Shown in pieces: positions 42,254 to 50,998 of a DNA stretch of 64,000 nt. How positions within the stretch are numbered: position 1 is the first letter of the stretch; each line of letters begins with the position of its first letter. Below the pieces are notes generated by a model that saw only the letters and a program-made list of their open reading frames with translations, was not told the DNA's origin and did no database searches. This DNA comes from an uncultured Oscillospiraceae bacterium (GTDB lineage Bacteria; Bacillota; Clostridia; Oscillospirales; Oscillospiraceae), in the NCBI GenBank assembly GCA_947629955.1, contig CANRFT010000007.1:1-64000 (forward strand), read 5' to 3'. A program made the translations under genes and the position numbers.

Positions 42254-43429
42254 ATGACCGAACTGGAACTGAAATACGGCTGCAACCCCAACCAGAAGCC
42301 GGCGGCCATCTACATGGAGGGCGGCCGGGACCTGCCCCTGGAAGTGCTGAACGGCAAGCCGGGGTACATCAACTTCATGGACGCGCTGAACTCCTGGCAG
42401 CTGGTGAAGGCCCTGAAAAAGGCCACCGGCCTGCCCGCCGCCGCCTCCTTCAAGCATGTCTCCCCCGCCGGGGCCGCCCTGGGCCTGCCTTTGACCGAGG
42501 TTGAGAAGCACATCTACTTCGTGAATGAACCGGAGCCCTCCCCCACCGCCTGCGCCTACATCCGGGCCAGGGGGGCTGACCGGCTGTGCTCCTACGGCGA
42601 CTGGGCCGCCCTCACCGACGTGTGCGACGCCTCCACCGCCCGGTATCTGGCCCTGGAGGTGTCCGACGGCGTCATCGCACCCGGCTACACCGACGAGGCC
42701 CTGGCCATCCTCAAGACCAAGCGCAAGGGCGGCTACAACGTGGTGAAGATCGACCCGGACTACGAGCCCGACCCCATTGAGCGGCGGAACATCTACGGCA
42801 TCACCTTCCAGCAGGGCTACAACGCCTTCGACATCAACGAGGCCCTGCTGGACAACGTCGTCACCCAGAACAAAGAGCTGCCCCAGGCCGCCAAGCACGA
42901 CCTGCTGCTCTCCCTCATCACCCTGAAGTACACCCAGTCCAACTCGGTGTGCTATGTGAAGGACGGCATGACCATCGGCGTGGGGGCCGGCCAGCAGAGC
43001 CGCATCCACTGCACCCGCCTGGCCGGGAACAAGGCGGACAACTGGTGGCTCCGCCAGCACCCCAAGACCCTGGGCCTCCAGTTCGTGGACGGCATCCGCC
43101 GGCCCGACCGGGACAACGCCATCGACGTGTACCTGTCTGACGAGTGGGAGGACGTGCTGGCCGAGGGCGTGTGGCAGAACACTTTCAAAGTGAATCCCGA
43201 ACCCTTGACCTCCGCCGAGAAGAAGGAGTGGATCGCCAAGCTGTCCGGGGTCTCCGTTGGCTCCGACGCCTTCTTCCCCTTTGGCGACAACGTGGAGCGG
43301 GCCCGCAAGTCCGGCTGCCAGTACATCGCCCAGCCCGGCGGCTCTATCCGTGACGATAACGTCATCGCCACCTGCGATAAGTACGGCATCGTGATGGCGT
43401 TCACCGGCATGAGATTGTTCCACCATTGA
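42254..43429 (+). CDS. purH: AICAR transformylase (stand-alone, PurH-type)
   Basis: A 391-aa protein made only of the AICAR formyltransferase part of PurH. ELKYGCNPNQKPAAIY starts the domain. ASFKHVSPAGAALGLPL holds the catalytic Lys-His, and TQSNSVCYVKDGMTIGVGAGQQSR and YIAQPGGSIRDD follow. The MGS-fold IMP cyclohydrolase domain of normal PurH (about 200 N-terminal residues) is absent. PurO, four genes upstream, would supply that activity. AAGGAG precedes the ATG at 42254. Confidence 0.92.
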   Translation: MTELELKYGCNPNQKPAAIYMEGGRDLPLEVLNGKPGYINFMDALNSWQLVKALKKATGLPAAASFKHVSPAGAALGLPLTEVEKHIYFVNEPEPSPTACAYIRARGADRLCSYGDWAALTDVCDASTARYLALEVSDGVIAPGYTDEALAILKTKRKGGYNVVKIDPDYEPDPIERRNIYGITFQQGYNAFDINEALLDNVVTQNKELPQAAKHDLLLSLITLKYTQSNSVCYVKDGMTIGVGAGQQSRIHCTRLAGNKADNWWLRQHPKTLGLQFVDGIRRPDRDNAIDVYLSDEWEDVLAEGVWQNTFKVNPEPLTSAEKKEWIAKLSGVSVGSDAFFPFGDNVERARKSGCQYIAQPGGSIRDDNVIATCDKYGIVMAFTGMRLFHH

Positions 43430-43431
43430 TT

Positions 43432-43500
43432 TGTAGGGGTCGCCCCCCTGGGCGACCCGGATGCGGTTTACAACGGGTCGCCGAAGGCGGCGACCCCTAC
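43432..43500. repeat. Dispersed palindromic element, copy H
   Basis: A complete element in the purH-purD junction, from TGTAGGGGTCGCC to GGCGACCCCTAC. Both stems use the GGGTCGCC sequence, so the left and right halves also match each other. Confidence 0.8.
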
Positions 43501-43526
43501 CCCAACATTGAGAGAGGGTTGATCTT

Positions 43527-44783
43527 ATGAAAATTCTCGTCGTGGGCTCCGGCGGACGGGAGCACGCCATCTGCTGGAAGCTGGCCCAGAGCCCCAAGGT
43601 CACAGAGCTGTACTGCGCCCCCGGCAACGGCGGCATCGCCCAGGTCGCCACCTGTGTCGACGTAAAGGCCACCGATGTGGAGGGCATGGTCAAGTGGGCC
43701 AAAGAGAACGCCATGGACTTCGTGGTGGTGGCCCCGGACGACCCCCTGGCGCTGGGCATGGTGGACGCCCTGGAGGAGGCCGGCATCCCCGCCTTCGGCC
43801 CCCGAAAGAACGCCGCTATCGTGGAGGCCAGCAAGGCGTTCTCCAAAGAGCTGATGAAGAAGTACCACATCCCCACCGCAAAGTATCAAACCTTTACAGA
43901 GCTGAACGCCGCGCTCCGCTACATCGAGGAGCAGGGCGCCCCCATCGTGGTCAAGGCGGACGGCCTGGCCCTGGGCAAGGGGGTCACGGTGGCCGCCACC
44001 GAGGACGAGGCCAAGCTGGCCGCCGCCGAGGCCATGGGCGGCCGCAAGTTTGGGGACGCCGGGGCCACCCTGGTCATCGAGGAGTGCATGACCGGCCCGG
44101 AGGTCACCGTGCTGGCCTTCACCGATGGGGAATTTCTGGTGTGCATGCCCTCCAGTCAGGACCACAAGCGGGCCTACACCGGCAACAAGGGGCCCAACAC
44201 CGGCGGCATGGGGGCCATCGCCCCAGTGCCCTGCTTCACCAAGGAGCTTCTTAAACAGTGCATGGGGACCATCTTCCTGCCCACCATCGCCGCCATGAAG
44301 GCCGAGGGCCGTCCCTTCCAGGGGGTCCTCTACTTTGGCCTGATGCTCACCCCCGACGGCCCCAAGGTGGTGGAGTACAACGCCCGCTTCGGCGACCCGG
44401 AGTGCCAGGCGGTCCTCTCCCTGCTGGACAGCGACCTGCTGGACATCATGCTGGCCTGCCGGAACGGGACCCTGTGCGACGTGGACATCCGCTGGAAGGA
44501 TGAGGCCGCCTGCTGCCTGGTGCTGGCCTCCGGCGGCTATCCCCTGGAGTACAAGAAGGGCTACCCCATCTCCGGCCTAGAGGAGGCGGGCCAGACCGCC
44601 ACGGTGTTCCACGCGGGCACCAAACTGGAGAACGGCCAGTATCTCACCAACGGCGGCCGGGTGCTGGGCGTCACCGCCACCGCCCCCACGCTGGACGACG
44701 CCATCGAGGCGGCCTACGCCGCGGGCGGCCATATCTCCTTCCGGGATATGCACTACCGCACCGATATCGGCCACGCGTTCTGA
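43527..44783 (+). CDS. purD: Phosphoribosylamine--glycine ligase (GAR synthetase)
   Basis: A 418-aa ATP-grasp enzyme that couples glycine to phosphoribosylamine. It has MKILVVGSGGREHAICWKL, APGNGGIAQVA, VVKADGLALGKGV, IEECMTGPEVTVLAFTDG, NTGGMGAIAPVP and VEYNARFGDPECQ. The length is standard. It is the last gene of the operon and is followed by a terminator. Confidence 0.97.
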   Translation: MKILVVGSGGREHAICWKLAQSPKVTELYCAPGNGGIAQVATCVDVKATDVEGMVKWAKENAMDFVVVAPDDPLALGMVDALEEAGIPAFGPRKNAAIVEASKAFSKELMKKYHIPTAKYQTFTELNAALRYIEEQGAPIVVKADGLALGKGVTVAATEDEAKLAAAEAMGGRKFGDAGATLVIEECMTGPEVTVLAFTDGEFLVCMPSSQDHKRAYTGNKGPNTGGMGAIAPVPCFTKELLKQCMGTIFLPTIAAMKAEGRPFQGVLYFGLMLTPDGPKVVEYNARFGDPECQAVLSLLDSDLLDIMLACRNGTLCDVDIRWKDEAACCLVLASGGYPLEYKKGYPISGLEEAGQTATVFHAGTKLENGQYLTNGGRVLGVTATAPTLDDAIEAAYAAGGHISFRDMHYRTDIGHAF

Positions 44784-44843
44784 AATCGATAACCGCGAAA
44801 ACCGCTTTCAAAAAGCAAGCCAAAGTGACATAATCAAACAGAC

Positions 44844-44880
44844 AGAAAAGGCCACGATTTACTGTACTGGCCTTTTCTTA
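44844..44880. terminator. Bidirectional terminator between purD and the cyclase gene
   Basis: A perfect 11-bp stem (44844-44854 with 44868-44878) with T-rich ends on both strands. The rest of 44784-44966 shows no gene. Confidence 0.8.
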
Positions 44881-44966
44881 TACACAGGGGCATATCGGTG
44901 AGAACTATACTGATCTCAGCTATTCAGTCGATCTGCCAAACCGAAACATGGGCCGATCTCAGAACA

Positions 44967-46769
44967 CTATCCCTCCAGCCCTTCCAGGGCCAGCACCTCG
45001 AAACCGGCCTGCTTGCCCTTCAGCGGCACCGAATCCCCCAGGGACGTCACCCTGGCCCGGTCCCCCAGGCCGTCGGCCACGGCCCGGGAGATGTAGATGG
45101 TCCCGCCGGGGGCGTTGGCCTCCAGCCGGGCGGCGGTGTTCACCGTGTCGCCGATGGCGGTGTAGTCCATCCGCTTTGGGGAGCCCACGTTGCCCACCAC
45201 GGCCTCGCCTGTGTGGATGCCGATCCCGAAAGATACCGTCCGGCCAAATTCCGCCAAAAGCTGGTCCGACAGGGCTTTTGAGCCCTCGATCATATCCACG
45301 GCGGCCCGGGCGGCCTCCAGCACGGGATCGTCACAGGGAAGAGGCGCGCCCCAGAAGGCCATAGCCGCGTCCCCCACGAATTTGTCCAGGGTCCCGCCGT
45401 GTTTCAGGATGCAGTCGGAGATCAGGGTCAGATAGCGATTCAGGATAGCCACCACCTCGGTGGGGGACAGCACCTCCGACATGGAGGTGAAGCCCCGCAC
45501 GTCCACGAACAGCACCTCGATCTCGGCGGTCTTCCCGGTGAGTTTCAAGGCGTCGGGGGTCTTCAGCAGCTCGCGGACGATCTCCGGGGCCACATAGCGC
45601 TGGAAAGTGGCCGTCACCCGGCGGGTCTCCAGCACCGATTGGATATAGTTGACCGCCAGACAGCCCAGATAGAGGAGGGCGGCTCCCACCGGCACCCAAA
45701 GCACCCGCAGCAGCAACCCCCGCTCCCGCAGCAGGAGACAGAGGCCCAGCCAGCCCCCCGCCAATACCGCCAGGGCGGCGGCTGAAAACGCCGCGTGCCG
45801 CTTCCAGAACAGAAAGAAAGCCAGCAGCAGGAGAACAAAAAGAGCGGCCAGCTGGGGGGCGGCTTTTGCCTCCCGGGGATAGTCCGCCCGGAGGATGGCC
45901 TCCATCGTGTTGGCCTGGATCTCCACCCCGTACATGGGCTCCGCGTGATCGATGGCGGTGGTGTACCTGTCCCCCAGGCCGGCGGCGTAGGGGCCGATGA
46001 GGACGATCTTCCCCCGGAAGTGATCCAGCGGAGCGGTCCCGTCCAGCAGGTCCACAATGGAGACGGCCTCGCTGTAGTCCCCCGGCAGCCTTGTGAAGGG
46101 GAGGTACCAGAATCCCCTGCTGTCCGTCCGCGGCAGTTCCGGCTCCGGCAGCCCGTTGGCCTCAAGGTATTTCCGGACCGTGGCCAGGGCAAAGGAGGGC
46201 ACCTCTCTCCCGTCCGGCAGTTCCACCCGGAGCAGGCTGTGGCGTATGACGCCGTCTCCGTCCATCATGGCGTTGACATGGCCCTGGACCGTGACGTTTC
46301 GCAGCGCCTCATAGGGCTCGTCATAGGACAGGGGGGAGAAGCCGTACAGATAGTAGTCCCCATCCCCGTCGGGCAGCAGGGCGCCGCCGAACTCCGCCGA
46401 GGAGGCGGTGACCACGTTGCCGTACCGGCCCGCCGCCTCCGCCAGGGCCGTGTCCGCCTCCGGGACGGTCTCGCCGATGAAGAGCACGTCCAGGCCGATG
46501 ACCGCCGGGCGGTCCTCCTCCGAGGCGTTCAGCGCCTCCACCGCCCGGGCAAAGATGTCCCGGCTCCACTGGTTATACGGGCCCAGCTCCTCCAGCGCCC
46601 TCTGGTCGATGCCCACCAGGACAATCTCACCGTCCGATCCCTGTTCCTGCTGATAGAGCAGATCAGCCACCGCCTGATCCGGCCGGTCCAGCACACCCAG
46701 TCCAGCCAGCAGGGTCAGCAGCAGGGCGGCGGCCAGAGCCAGGGATAAAATCCGTTTCAGTTCTTTCAT
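44967..46769 (-). CDS. CHASE2-domain class III nucleotide cyclase
   Basis: A 600-aa membrane receptor cyclase. An N-terminal helix (about residues 8-24) leads to an extracytoplasmic CHASE2 domain (about 30-300; VLVGIDQRALEELGPYNQWSRD in two parts, VIGLDVLF, IVLIGPYAAGLGDRYTT). Three closely spaced transmembrane helices (about 308-395) follow, then the cyclase catalytic domain (about 425-595). Both metal-binding Asp are present (EVLFVDVRGFTSMSE and LDKFVGDAAMAFWG). The transition-state segment NTAARLEANAP is also seen. It probably makes cAMP or cGMP when CHASE2 senses an external signal. It ends an operon of FecR lipoproteins, a GAF-HD-GYP protein and an MBL hydrolase. Confidence 0.92.
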   Translation of the reverse strand: MKELKRILSLALAAALLLTLLAGLGVLDRPDQAVADLLYQQEQGSDGEIVLVGIDQRALEELGPYNQWSRDIFARAVEALNASEEDRPAVIGLDVLFIGETVPEADTALAEAAGRYGNVVTASSAEFGGALLPDGDGDYYLYGFSPLSYDEPYEALRNVTVQGHVNAMMDGDGVIRHSLLRVELPDGREVPSFALATVRKYLEANGLPEPELPRTDSRGFWYLPFTRLPGDYSEAVSIVDLLDGTAPLDHFRGKIVLIGPYAAGLGDRYTTAIDHAEPMYGVEIQANTMEAILRADYPREAKAAPQLAALFVLLLLAFFLFWKRHAAFSAAALAVLAGGWLGLCLLLRERGLLLRVLWVPVGAALLYLGCLAVNYIQSVLETRRVTATFQRYVAPEIVRELLKTPDALKLTGKTAEIEVLFVDVRGFTSMSEVLSPTEVVAILNRYLTLISDCILKHGGTLDKFVGDAAMAFWGAPLPCDDPVLEAARAAVDMIEGSKALSDQLLAEFGRTVSFGIGIHTGEAVVGNVGSPKRMDYTAIGDTVNTAARLEANAPGGTIYISRAVADGLGDRARVTSLGDSVPLKGKQAGFEVLALEGLEG

Positions 46770-46782
46770 CGCCTATTTTTCC

Positions 46783-48165
46783 TTACCAGTAGAGCATATC
46801 CAGCTGGTACTGCGTCAGGGGCTCGCCCTCGAGGGCCTCGCCCAGGTTGAAGATGATGCCCCAGATGCACAGGGTGTCATCGGCTTCAGTCCTGGGTCCC
46901 CGCCCGTCTGTGTAAACAGTCTCACTGGTTGACGGGCCGTCTATGGAATGGAGAATCTCCGAATGGAATGTTCCCTGACGCAGGCCATCCACATACTGTC
47001 CCGTGATGGTCCTTTGCGTGGTGGCGGTCGTCTCTCCGTCCGCGCTTACATCAATATTCAGGCCCGTCTCAACCAGCTCTCCGTTCCATTGCCACGCTTC
47101 ACAGGGACACTGAAAAATAAAACTGTAGGAATAGGTATCGGACGCAGAGTTGTTCGCCGCGTATCCCATGCCGCTCTCGGGGCGATACTCCAGCATCAGC
47201 CGCGGGTTCCCCTGGCCGTTATTCATACGGCTTATGGCGACATAGACCTTATACCCGTTCCAAACGGTAAAGAAATCGGATGCCATATCCTGCTGATTCG
47301 CTGAACAGAGAGCCATCATGCCGTCCTTGTCGTCAGCGGTGATGGCCTGGAAGGCATCCTGTATCAAGGTCTGCTGTTCCGGGGTCAGGCCGTCAAAGGC
47401 GGTATAATTTTCCCGCTGTTCGAAGACCGTAGCGCCATATTCGTTCAGCTCCGGCTGCCTCAGGCTGCTCTCCATGTCCAGCCCGGAGGCGTCCTGGATG
47501 GCGGCGGCCAGGTCCGGATTCTCCTCCACCTCGGCGGCGACAAAGGCCGGGATGTCGTTCTCGGTGAAATTCTCCACCGATATGGCGCCCGCCTGGGCGT
47601 CGATGGCGGCGGTCTGGCCGGCGGTGACGGACTCGGTCACATCCCCCACCGAGCACTCCACCGTGCCCTCCAGAATGTACACGTTCATGCGCTCCGCGTC
47701 GATCACCTCCACCCACCCGCAGGTGCCCCGGATGGCGGTGACCATGGTGGAGGACCGGATCTCCAGCGTCTCGTCCGACGCAAGCGGTTTGGTGACGTTG
47801 AAGAACAGGGAGCCCCGGTCCACCGTCAGCTCCAAGTGTTTGCCGTCCTTCCGGACGGTGACCCCGCTGTTCTCGTCCATCTTGGTGAGCTTGGTGTCGT
47901 CCAGGTCGATCCAGCCGTAGCTGGCGGCCTGGGTAGCCACCCCGTACCCGCTGAACAGGCCCAGCCGGTCCAGCAGGGACACGTCGGCCCCGTCCCCGTC
48001 GGTGACGGTCACGGTGCCCTCAGTCTTTACCAGCCACATGCTGGCGGCCTCCGCCGTGTCGCCCTGGCCGAGATCGGCGGGGCTGTCCGACCTGCCGCAG
48101 GCGGCGCAGGACAGCAGCAGGGCCGCCGCCAGCAGCAGAGCTGCCGCGCGTTTCAGAACTTTCAT
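46783..48165 (-). CDS. FecR-domain lipoprotein, paralogue 1
   Basis: A 460-aa exported lipoprotein with a signal peptide ending LSCAAC (lipid-modified Cys near residue 23). A FecR beta domain (about residues 45-200) contains WIDLDDTKLTKMDENSGV, LELTVDRGSLFFNVTKPL, STMVTAIRGTCGWVEV and VYILEGTVECSVGD. The C-terminal 250 residues are a different domain, with CPCEAWQWNGELVETG and a final LTQYQLDMLYW, which I do not recognise. The N-terminal half is nearly identical to paralogues 2 and 3, and the C-terminal half resembles only paralogue 3. It lies 13 bases before the cyclase gene. Confidence 0.85.
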   Translation of the reverse strand: MKVLKRAAALLLAAALLLSCAACGRSDSPADLGQGDTAEAASMWLVKTEGTVTVTDGDGADVSLLDRLGLFSGYGVATQAASYGWIDLDDTKLTKMDENSGVTVRKDGKHLELTVDRGSLFFNVTKPLASDETLEIRSSTMVTAIRGTCGWVEVIDAERMNVYILEGTVECSVGDVTESVTAGQTAAIDAQAGAISVENFTENDIPAFVAAEVEENPDLAAAIQDASGLDMESSLRQPELNEYGATVFEQRENYTAFDGLTPEQQTLIQDAFQAITADDKDGMMALCSANQQDMASDFFTVWNGYKVYVAISRMNNGQGNPRLMLEYRPESGMGYAANNSASDTYSYSFIFQCPCEAWQWNGELVETGLNIDVSADGETTATTQRTITGQYVDGLRQGTFHSEILHSIDGPSTSETVYTDGRGPRTEADDTLCIWGIIFNLGEALEGEPLTQYQLDMLYW

Positions 48166-48189
48166 CGTACCAGATCCTTTCTGGAGGGC

Positions 48190-49566
48190 TTATTCCGCCC
48201 AGGCGTCCAGGGCGGCCAGCACGTCCTCTGCCGGAGCCATGCCCCAGCACTGGGCGCCGATATCGCTTCCGTGACTGACACCCACCTGGGCGTCGCCGTC
48301 CCACCGGGCGGTCCAGGCGTCGAAATCGCTCTCAGACACGTCCGCGCCATCGATCTGGAACACAGGCACGGGGCCGTCATAGTAGTTGGAGTGGGCGCTG
48401 GCCAGCGGCGCGTCGGCGTCGATAAAGCCGTTGAGAGGCAGGGCGGCGCCGTCATAGCCGCTCCCGTCCGGCCACATGCCGTTGACCAGGATCCAGCCGT
48501 CGTGGACGGCGGCCATGTCATAATCGGTGAACTCCGTCAGCTCCCCACCGGGGAAATGCCATATGGCAAAGGTATACGGAGAAATCATCTGCACCTCTCC
48601 CTCAAAACTGATCGACAGGTGCTGTCCGCCGGCAAAGATCATCGCGGGTGCGCCGTTTCCGGCGTCGAAGAGGGCGGCGAAGGAGCGCGGGCCGTCGGAG
48701 CTGGGATCCTTATAGCGGCCCTCGGCGTAGTCCTGCTCCACCTTTTCCATCTTGCTACGCAAGGCGGCGGCAAGGGCCGACGCCTGGTCTGCCGTCATAG
48801 TGCTGGCGGAGGGATCGCCGTAGTAGCCGATTCCCTCCAGCAGAGAGGGGTCCCCGGCGGGGCCCGGATTCAGCACGTCCAGCCCGGAGGCGTCCCGGAT
48901 GGCGGCGCACAGGGCCTCGTCCTGGGTCACGTCCGCCAGCACGAACTCGGGGATGTCGGCCACGGTGAAGTCCTCCGTGGTGATGGAGGACACGGATGCG
49001 TCGATAGCGGCGGTCTGGCCGGCGGTGACGGACTCGGTCACATCCCCCACGGAGCATTCCACCGTGCCCTCCAGGATGTACACGTTCATGTGCTCCGCGT
49101 CGGGAACCTCCACCCAGCCGCAGGTGCCCCGGATGGCGGTGACCATGGTGGAGGAGCGGATGTCCAGCGTCTCGTCCGATCCCAGGGGCTTGGTGACGTT
49201 GAAAAACAGAGAGCCCCGGTCCACCGTCAGTTCCAAGTGTTTGCCGTCCTTCCGGACGGTGACGCCGCTGTTCTCGTCCATCTTGGTGAGCTTGGTGTCG
49301 TCCAGGTCGATCCAGCCGTAACTGGCCGCCTGGGTGGCGACCCCGTAGCCGCTGAACAGGCCCAGCCGGTCCAGCAGGGACACGTCGGCCCCCTCCCCGT
49401 CTGTGACGGCCACCGTTCCCTGGGTCTTTACCAGCCACATGCTGGCGGCCTCCGCCGTGCCGCCCTGGCCGAGATCGGCGGGCCCGTCCGGTCCGCCGCA
49501 GGCGGCGCAGGACAGCAGCAGGCAGGCCGCCAGGGCCAGGGATAAGATCCGTTTCAGCTCGTTCAT
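48190..49566 (-). CDS. FecR-domain lipoprotein, paralogue 2
   Basis: A 458-aa lipoprotein with a signal peptide ending LSCAAC. Its FecR domain is almost the same as in paralogues 1 and 3 (RSSTMVTAIRGTCGWVEV, VYILEGTVECSVGD). From about residue 235 the C-terminal part is unrelated to the other two. It has QASALAAALRSKMEKVEQDY, APAMIFAGGQHLSISFEG, MAAVHDGWILVNGMWPDGSG and an acidic end. The N terminus MNELKRILSLALAA closely matches the cyclase N terminus MKELKRILSLALAA. It lies between paralogues 3 and 1 with gaps of 13 and 24 bases. Confidence 0.85.
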   Translation of the reverse strand: MNELKRILSLALAACLLLSCAACGGPDGPADLGQGGTAEAASMWLVKTQGTVAVTDGEGADVSLLDRLGLFSGYGVATQAASYGWIDLDDTKLTKMDENSGVTVRKDGKHLELTVDRGSLFFNVTKPLGSDETLDIRSSTMVTAIRGTCGWVEVPDAEHMNVYILEGTVECSVGDVTESVTAGQTAAIDASVSSITTEDFTVADIPEFVLADVTQDEALCAAIRDASGLDVLNPGPAGDPSLLEGIGYYGDPSASTMTADQASALAAALRSKMEKVEQDYAEGRYKDPSSDGPRSFAALFDAGNGAPAMIFAGGQHLSISFEGEVQMISPYTFAIWHFPGGELTEFTDYDMAAVHDGWILVNGMWPDGSGYDGAALPLNGFIDADAPLASAHSNYYDGPVPVFQIDGADVSESDFDAWTARWDGDAQVGVSHGSDIGAQCWGMAPAEDVLAALDAWAE

Positions 49567-49579
49567 CGGTTATTCCTCC

Positions 49580-50998
49580 TTACCAGTAGAGCATATCCAG
49601 CTGATATTGTGTCAGGGGCTCGCCCTCGGGGGCCTCGCCAAGGTTCAGCACGATGCCCCAGAGGTATACGCCGGAGGCCTGATCGGTCATACCGACCCGG
49701 CAATCTACACCCCGCCCGTCTGTGAAGACGTTCTCCGTGTCGATCCTCTCCTGGTCGAACGATCCGTCCCCGGCATCCTTGGCCCTTAATCCGGTCGTGT
49801 GAAAGGCACCCTGACGGAGGCCATCCACAAGCTGTCCTTTCGTCCCCAAATGCGTTTCGACTACCCGTTTTTCATTCTCACTGATGACCTCGGAGTCGTG
49901 GCCCGTCATCTCCCCGTTCCACTGCCATCCTTCACAGGGGCACGAATAGCTGCTGCCGATGTTGCCGCCGGGCGTCCTGACAGGGGCCAGCACATATCCC
50001 ATTCCGTTTTCGGGCCGGAACTCCACTACCAGCCGGCTGGACTCCTGGCCGTCAAAACCCAGCTCAGAGCTGAAATAGACCTTGTAATCGTTCCATGTGG
50101 TAAAGAAGTTCCACGTTCTGTCTAACGTCGAGCACATTTCTGTCAAATTATGGGTCTCCACATCAGTGAGGTGCTCGAACGCATCCTGTATGATGGTCTG
50201 ATATACTGGGGACAGCTGGTCAAAATCGATATAGTTCTCCCGCTGTTCAAAGACCGTGGCCCCGTAGGCGTTCAGGTCCTGCTCCCTCTGGCCGCTCCCC
50301 ACGTCCAGCCCGGAGGCGTCCCGGATGGCGTCAGCCAGATCCGGATCCTCTTTCACCTCGGCGGCGACAAAGGCCGGGATGTCCTTCTCGGTGAAGTCCG
50401 CCACCGAGATGGCGCCCGCCTGGGCGTCGATGGCGGCGGCTTGTCCGGCGGTGACGGACTCGGTCACATCCCCCACCGAGCACTCCACCGTGCCCTCCAG
50501 AATGTAGACGTTCATGTGCTCCGCGTCGATCACCTCCACCCACCCGCAGGTGCCCCGGATGGCGGTGACCATGGTGGAGGACCGGATCTCCAGCGTCTCG
50601 TCCGACGCAAGCGGTTTGGTGACGTTGAAGAACAGGGAGCCCCGGTCCACCGTCAGCTCCAAGTGTTTGCCGTCCTTCCGGACGGTGACCCCGCTGTTCT
50701 CGTCCATCTTGGTGAGCTTGGTGTCGTCCAGGTCGATCCAGCCGTAGCTGGCGGCCTGGGTAGCCACCCCGTACCCGCTGAACAGGCCCAGCCGGTCCAG
50801 CAGGGACACATCGGCCCCGTCCCCGTCGGTGACGGTCACGGTGCCCTCAGTCTTTACCAGCCACATGCTTGCGGCCTCCGCCGTGCCGCCCTGGCCGAGA
50901 GCGGCGGGGCTGCCCGATCCGCCGCAGGCGGCGCAGGACAGCAGCAGGGCGGCGGCCAGAGCCAGAGAGATCGTCCGTTTCCCATCGAATCGGCTCAC
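49580..50998 (-). CDS. FecR-domain lipoprotein, paralogue 3
   Basis: A 472-aa lipoprotein. I chose the GTG at 50998 (VSRFDGKRTISLALAAALLL, then SCAAC), which overlaps the upstream stop codon by 4 bases and has AAGGGGGAG upstream. The FecR domain is nearly identical to paralogues 1 and 2. The C-terminal domain resembles that of paralogue 1 (CPCEGWQWNGEMTGHD, QLVDGLRQGAFHTTGL, LTQYQLDMLYW) but has diverged. The DNA of this C-terminal half is visibly less GC-rich than the FecR half. Confidence 0.85.
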   Translation of the reverse strand: MSRFDGKRTISLALAAALLLSCAACGGSGSPAALGQGGTAEAASMWLVKTEGTVTVTDGDGADVSLLDRLGLFSGYGVATQAASYGWIDLDDTKLTKMDENSGVTVRKDGKHLELTVDRGSLFFNVTKPLASDETLEIRSSTMVTAIRGTCGWVEVIDAEHMNVYILEGTVECSVGDVTESVTAGQAAAIDAQAGAISVADFTEKDIPAFVAAEVKEDPDLADAIRDASGLDVGSGQREQDLNAYGATVFEQRENYIDFDQLSPVYQTIIQDAFEHLTDVETHNLTEMCSTLDRTWNFFTTWNDYKVYFSSELGFDGQESSRLVVEFRPENGMGYVLAPVRTPGGNIGSSYSCPCEGWQWNGEMTGHDSEVISENEKRVVETHLGTKGQLVDGLRQGAFHTTGLRAKDAGDGSFDQERIDTENVFTDGRGVDCRVGMTDQASGVYLWGIVLNLGEAPEGEPLTQYQLDMLYW

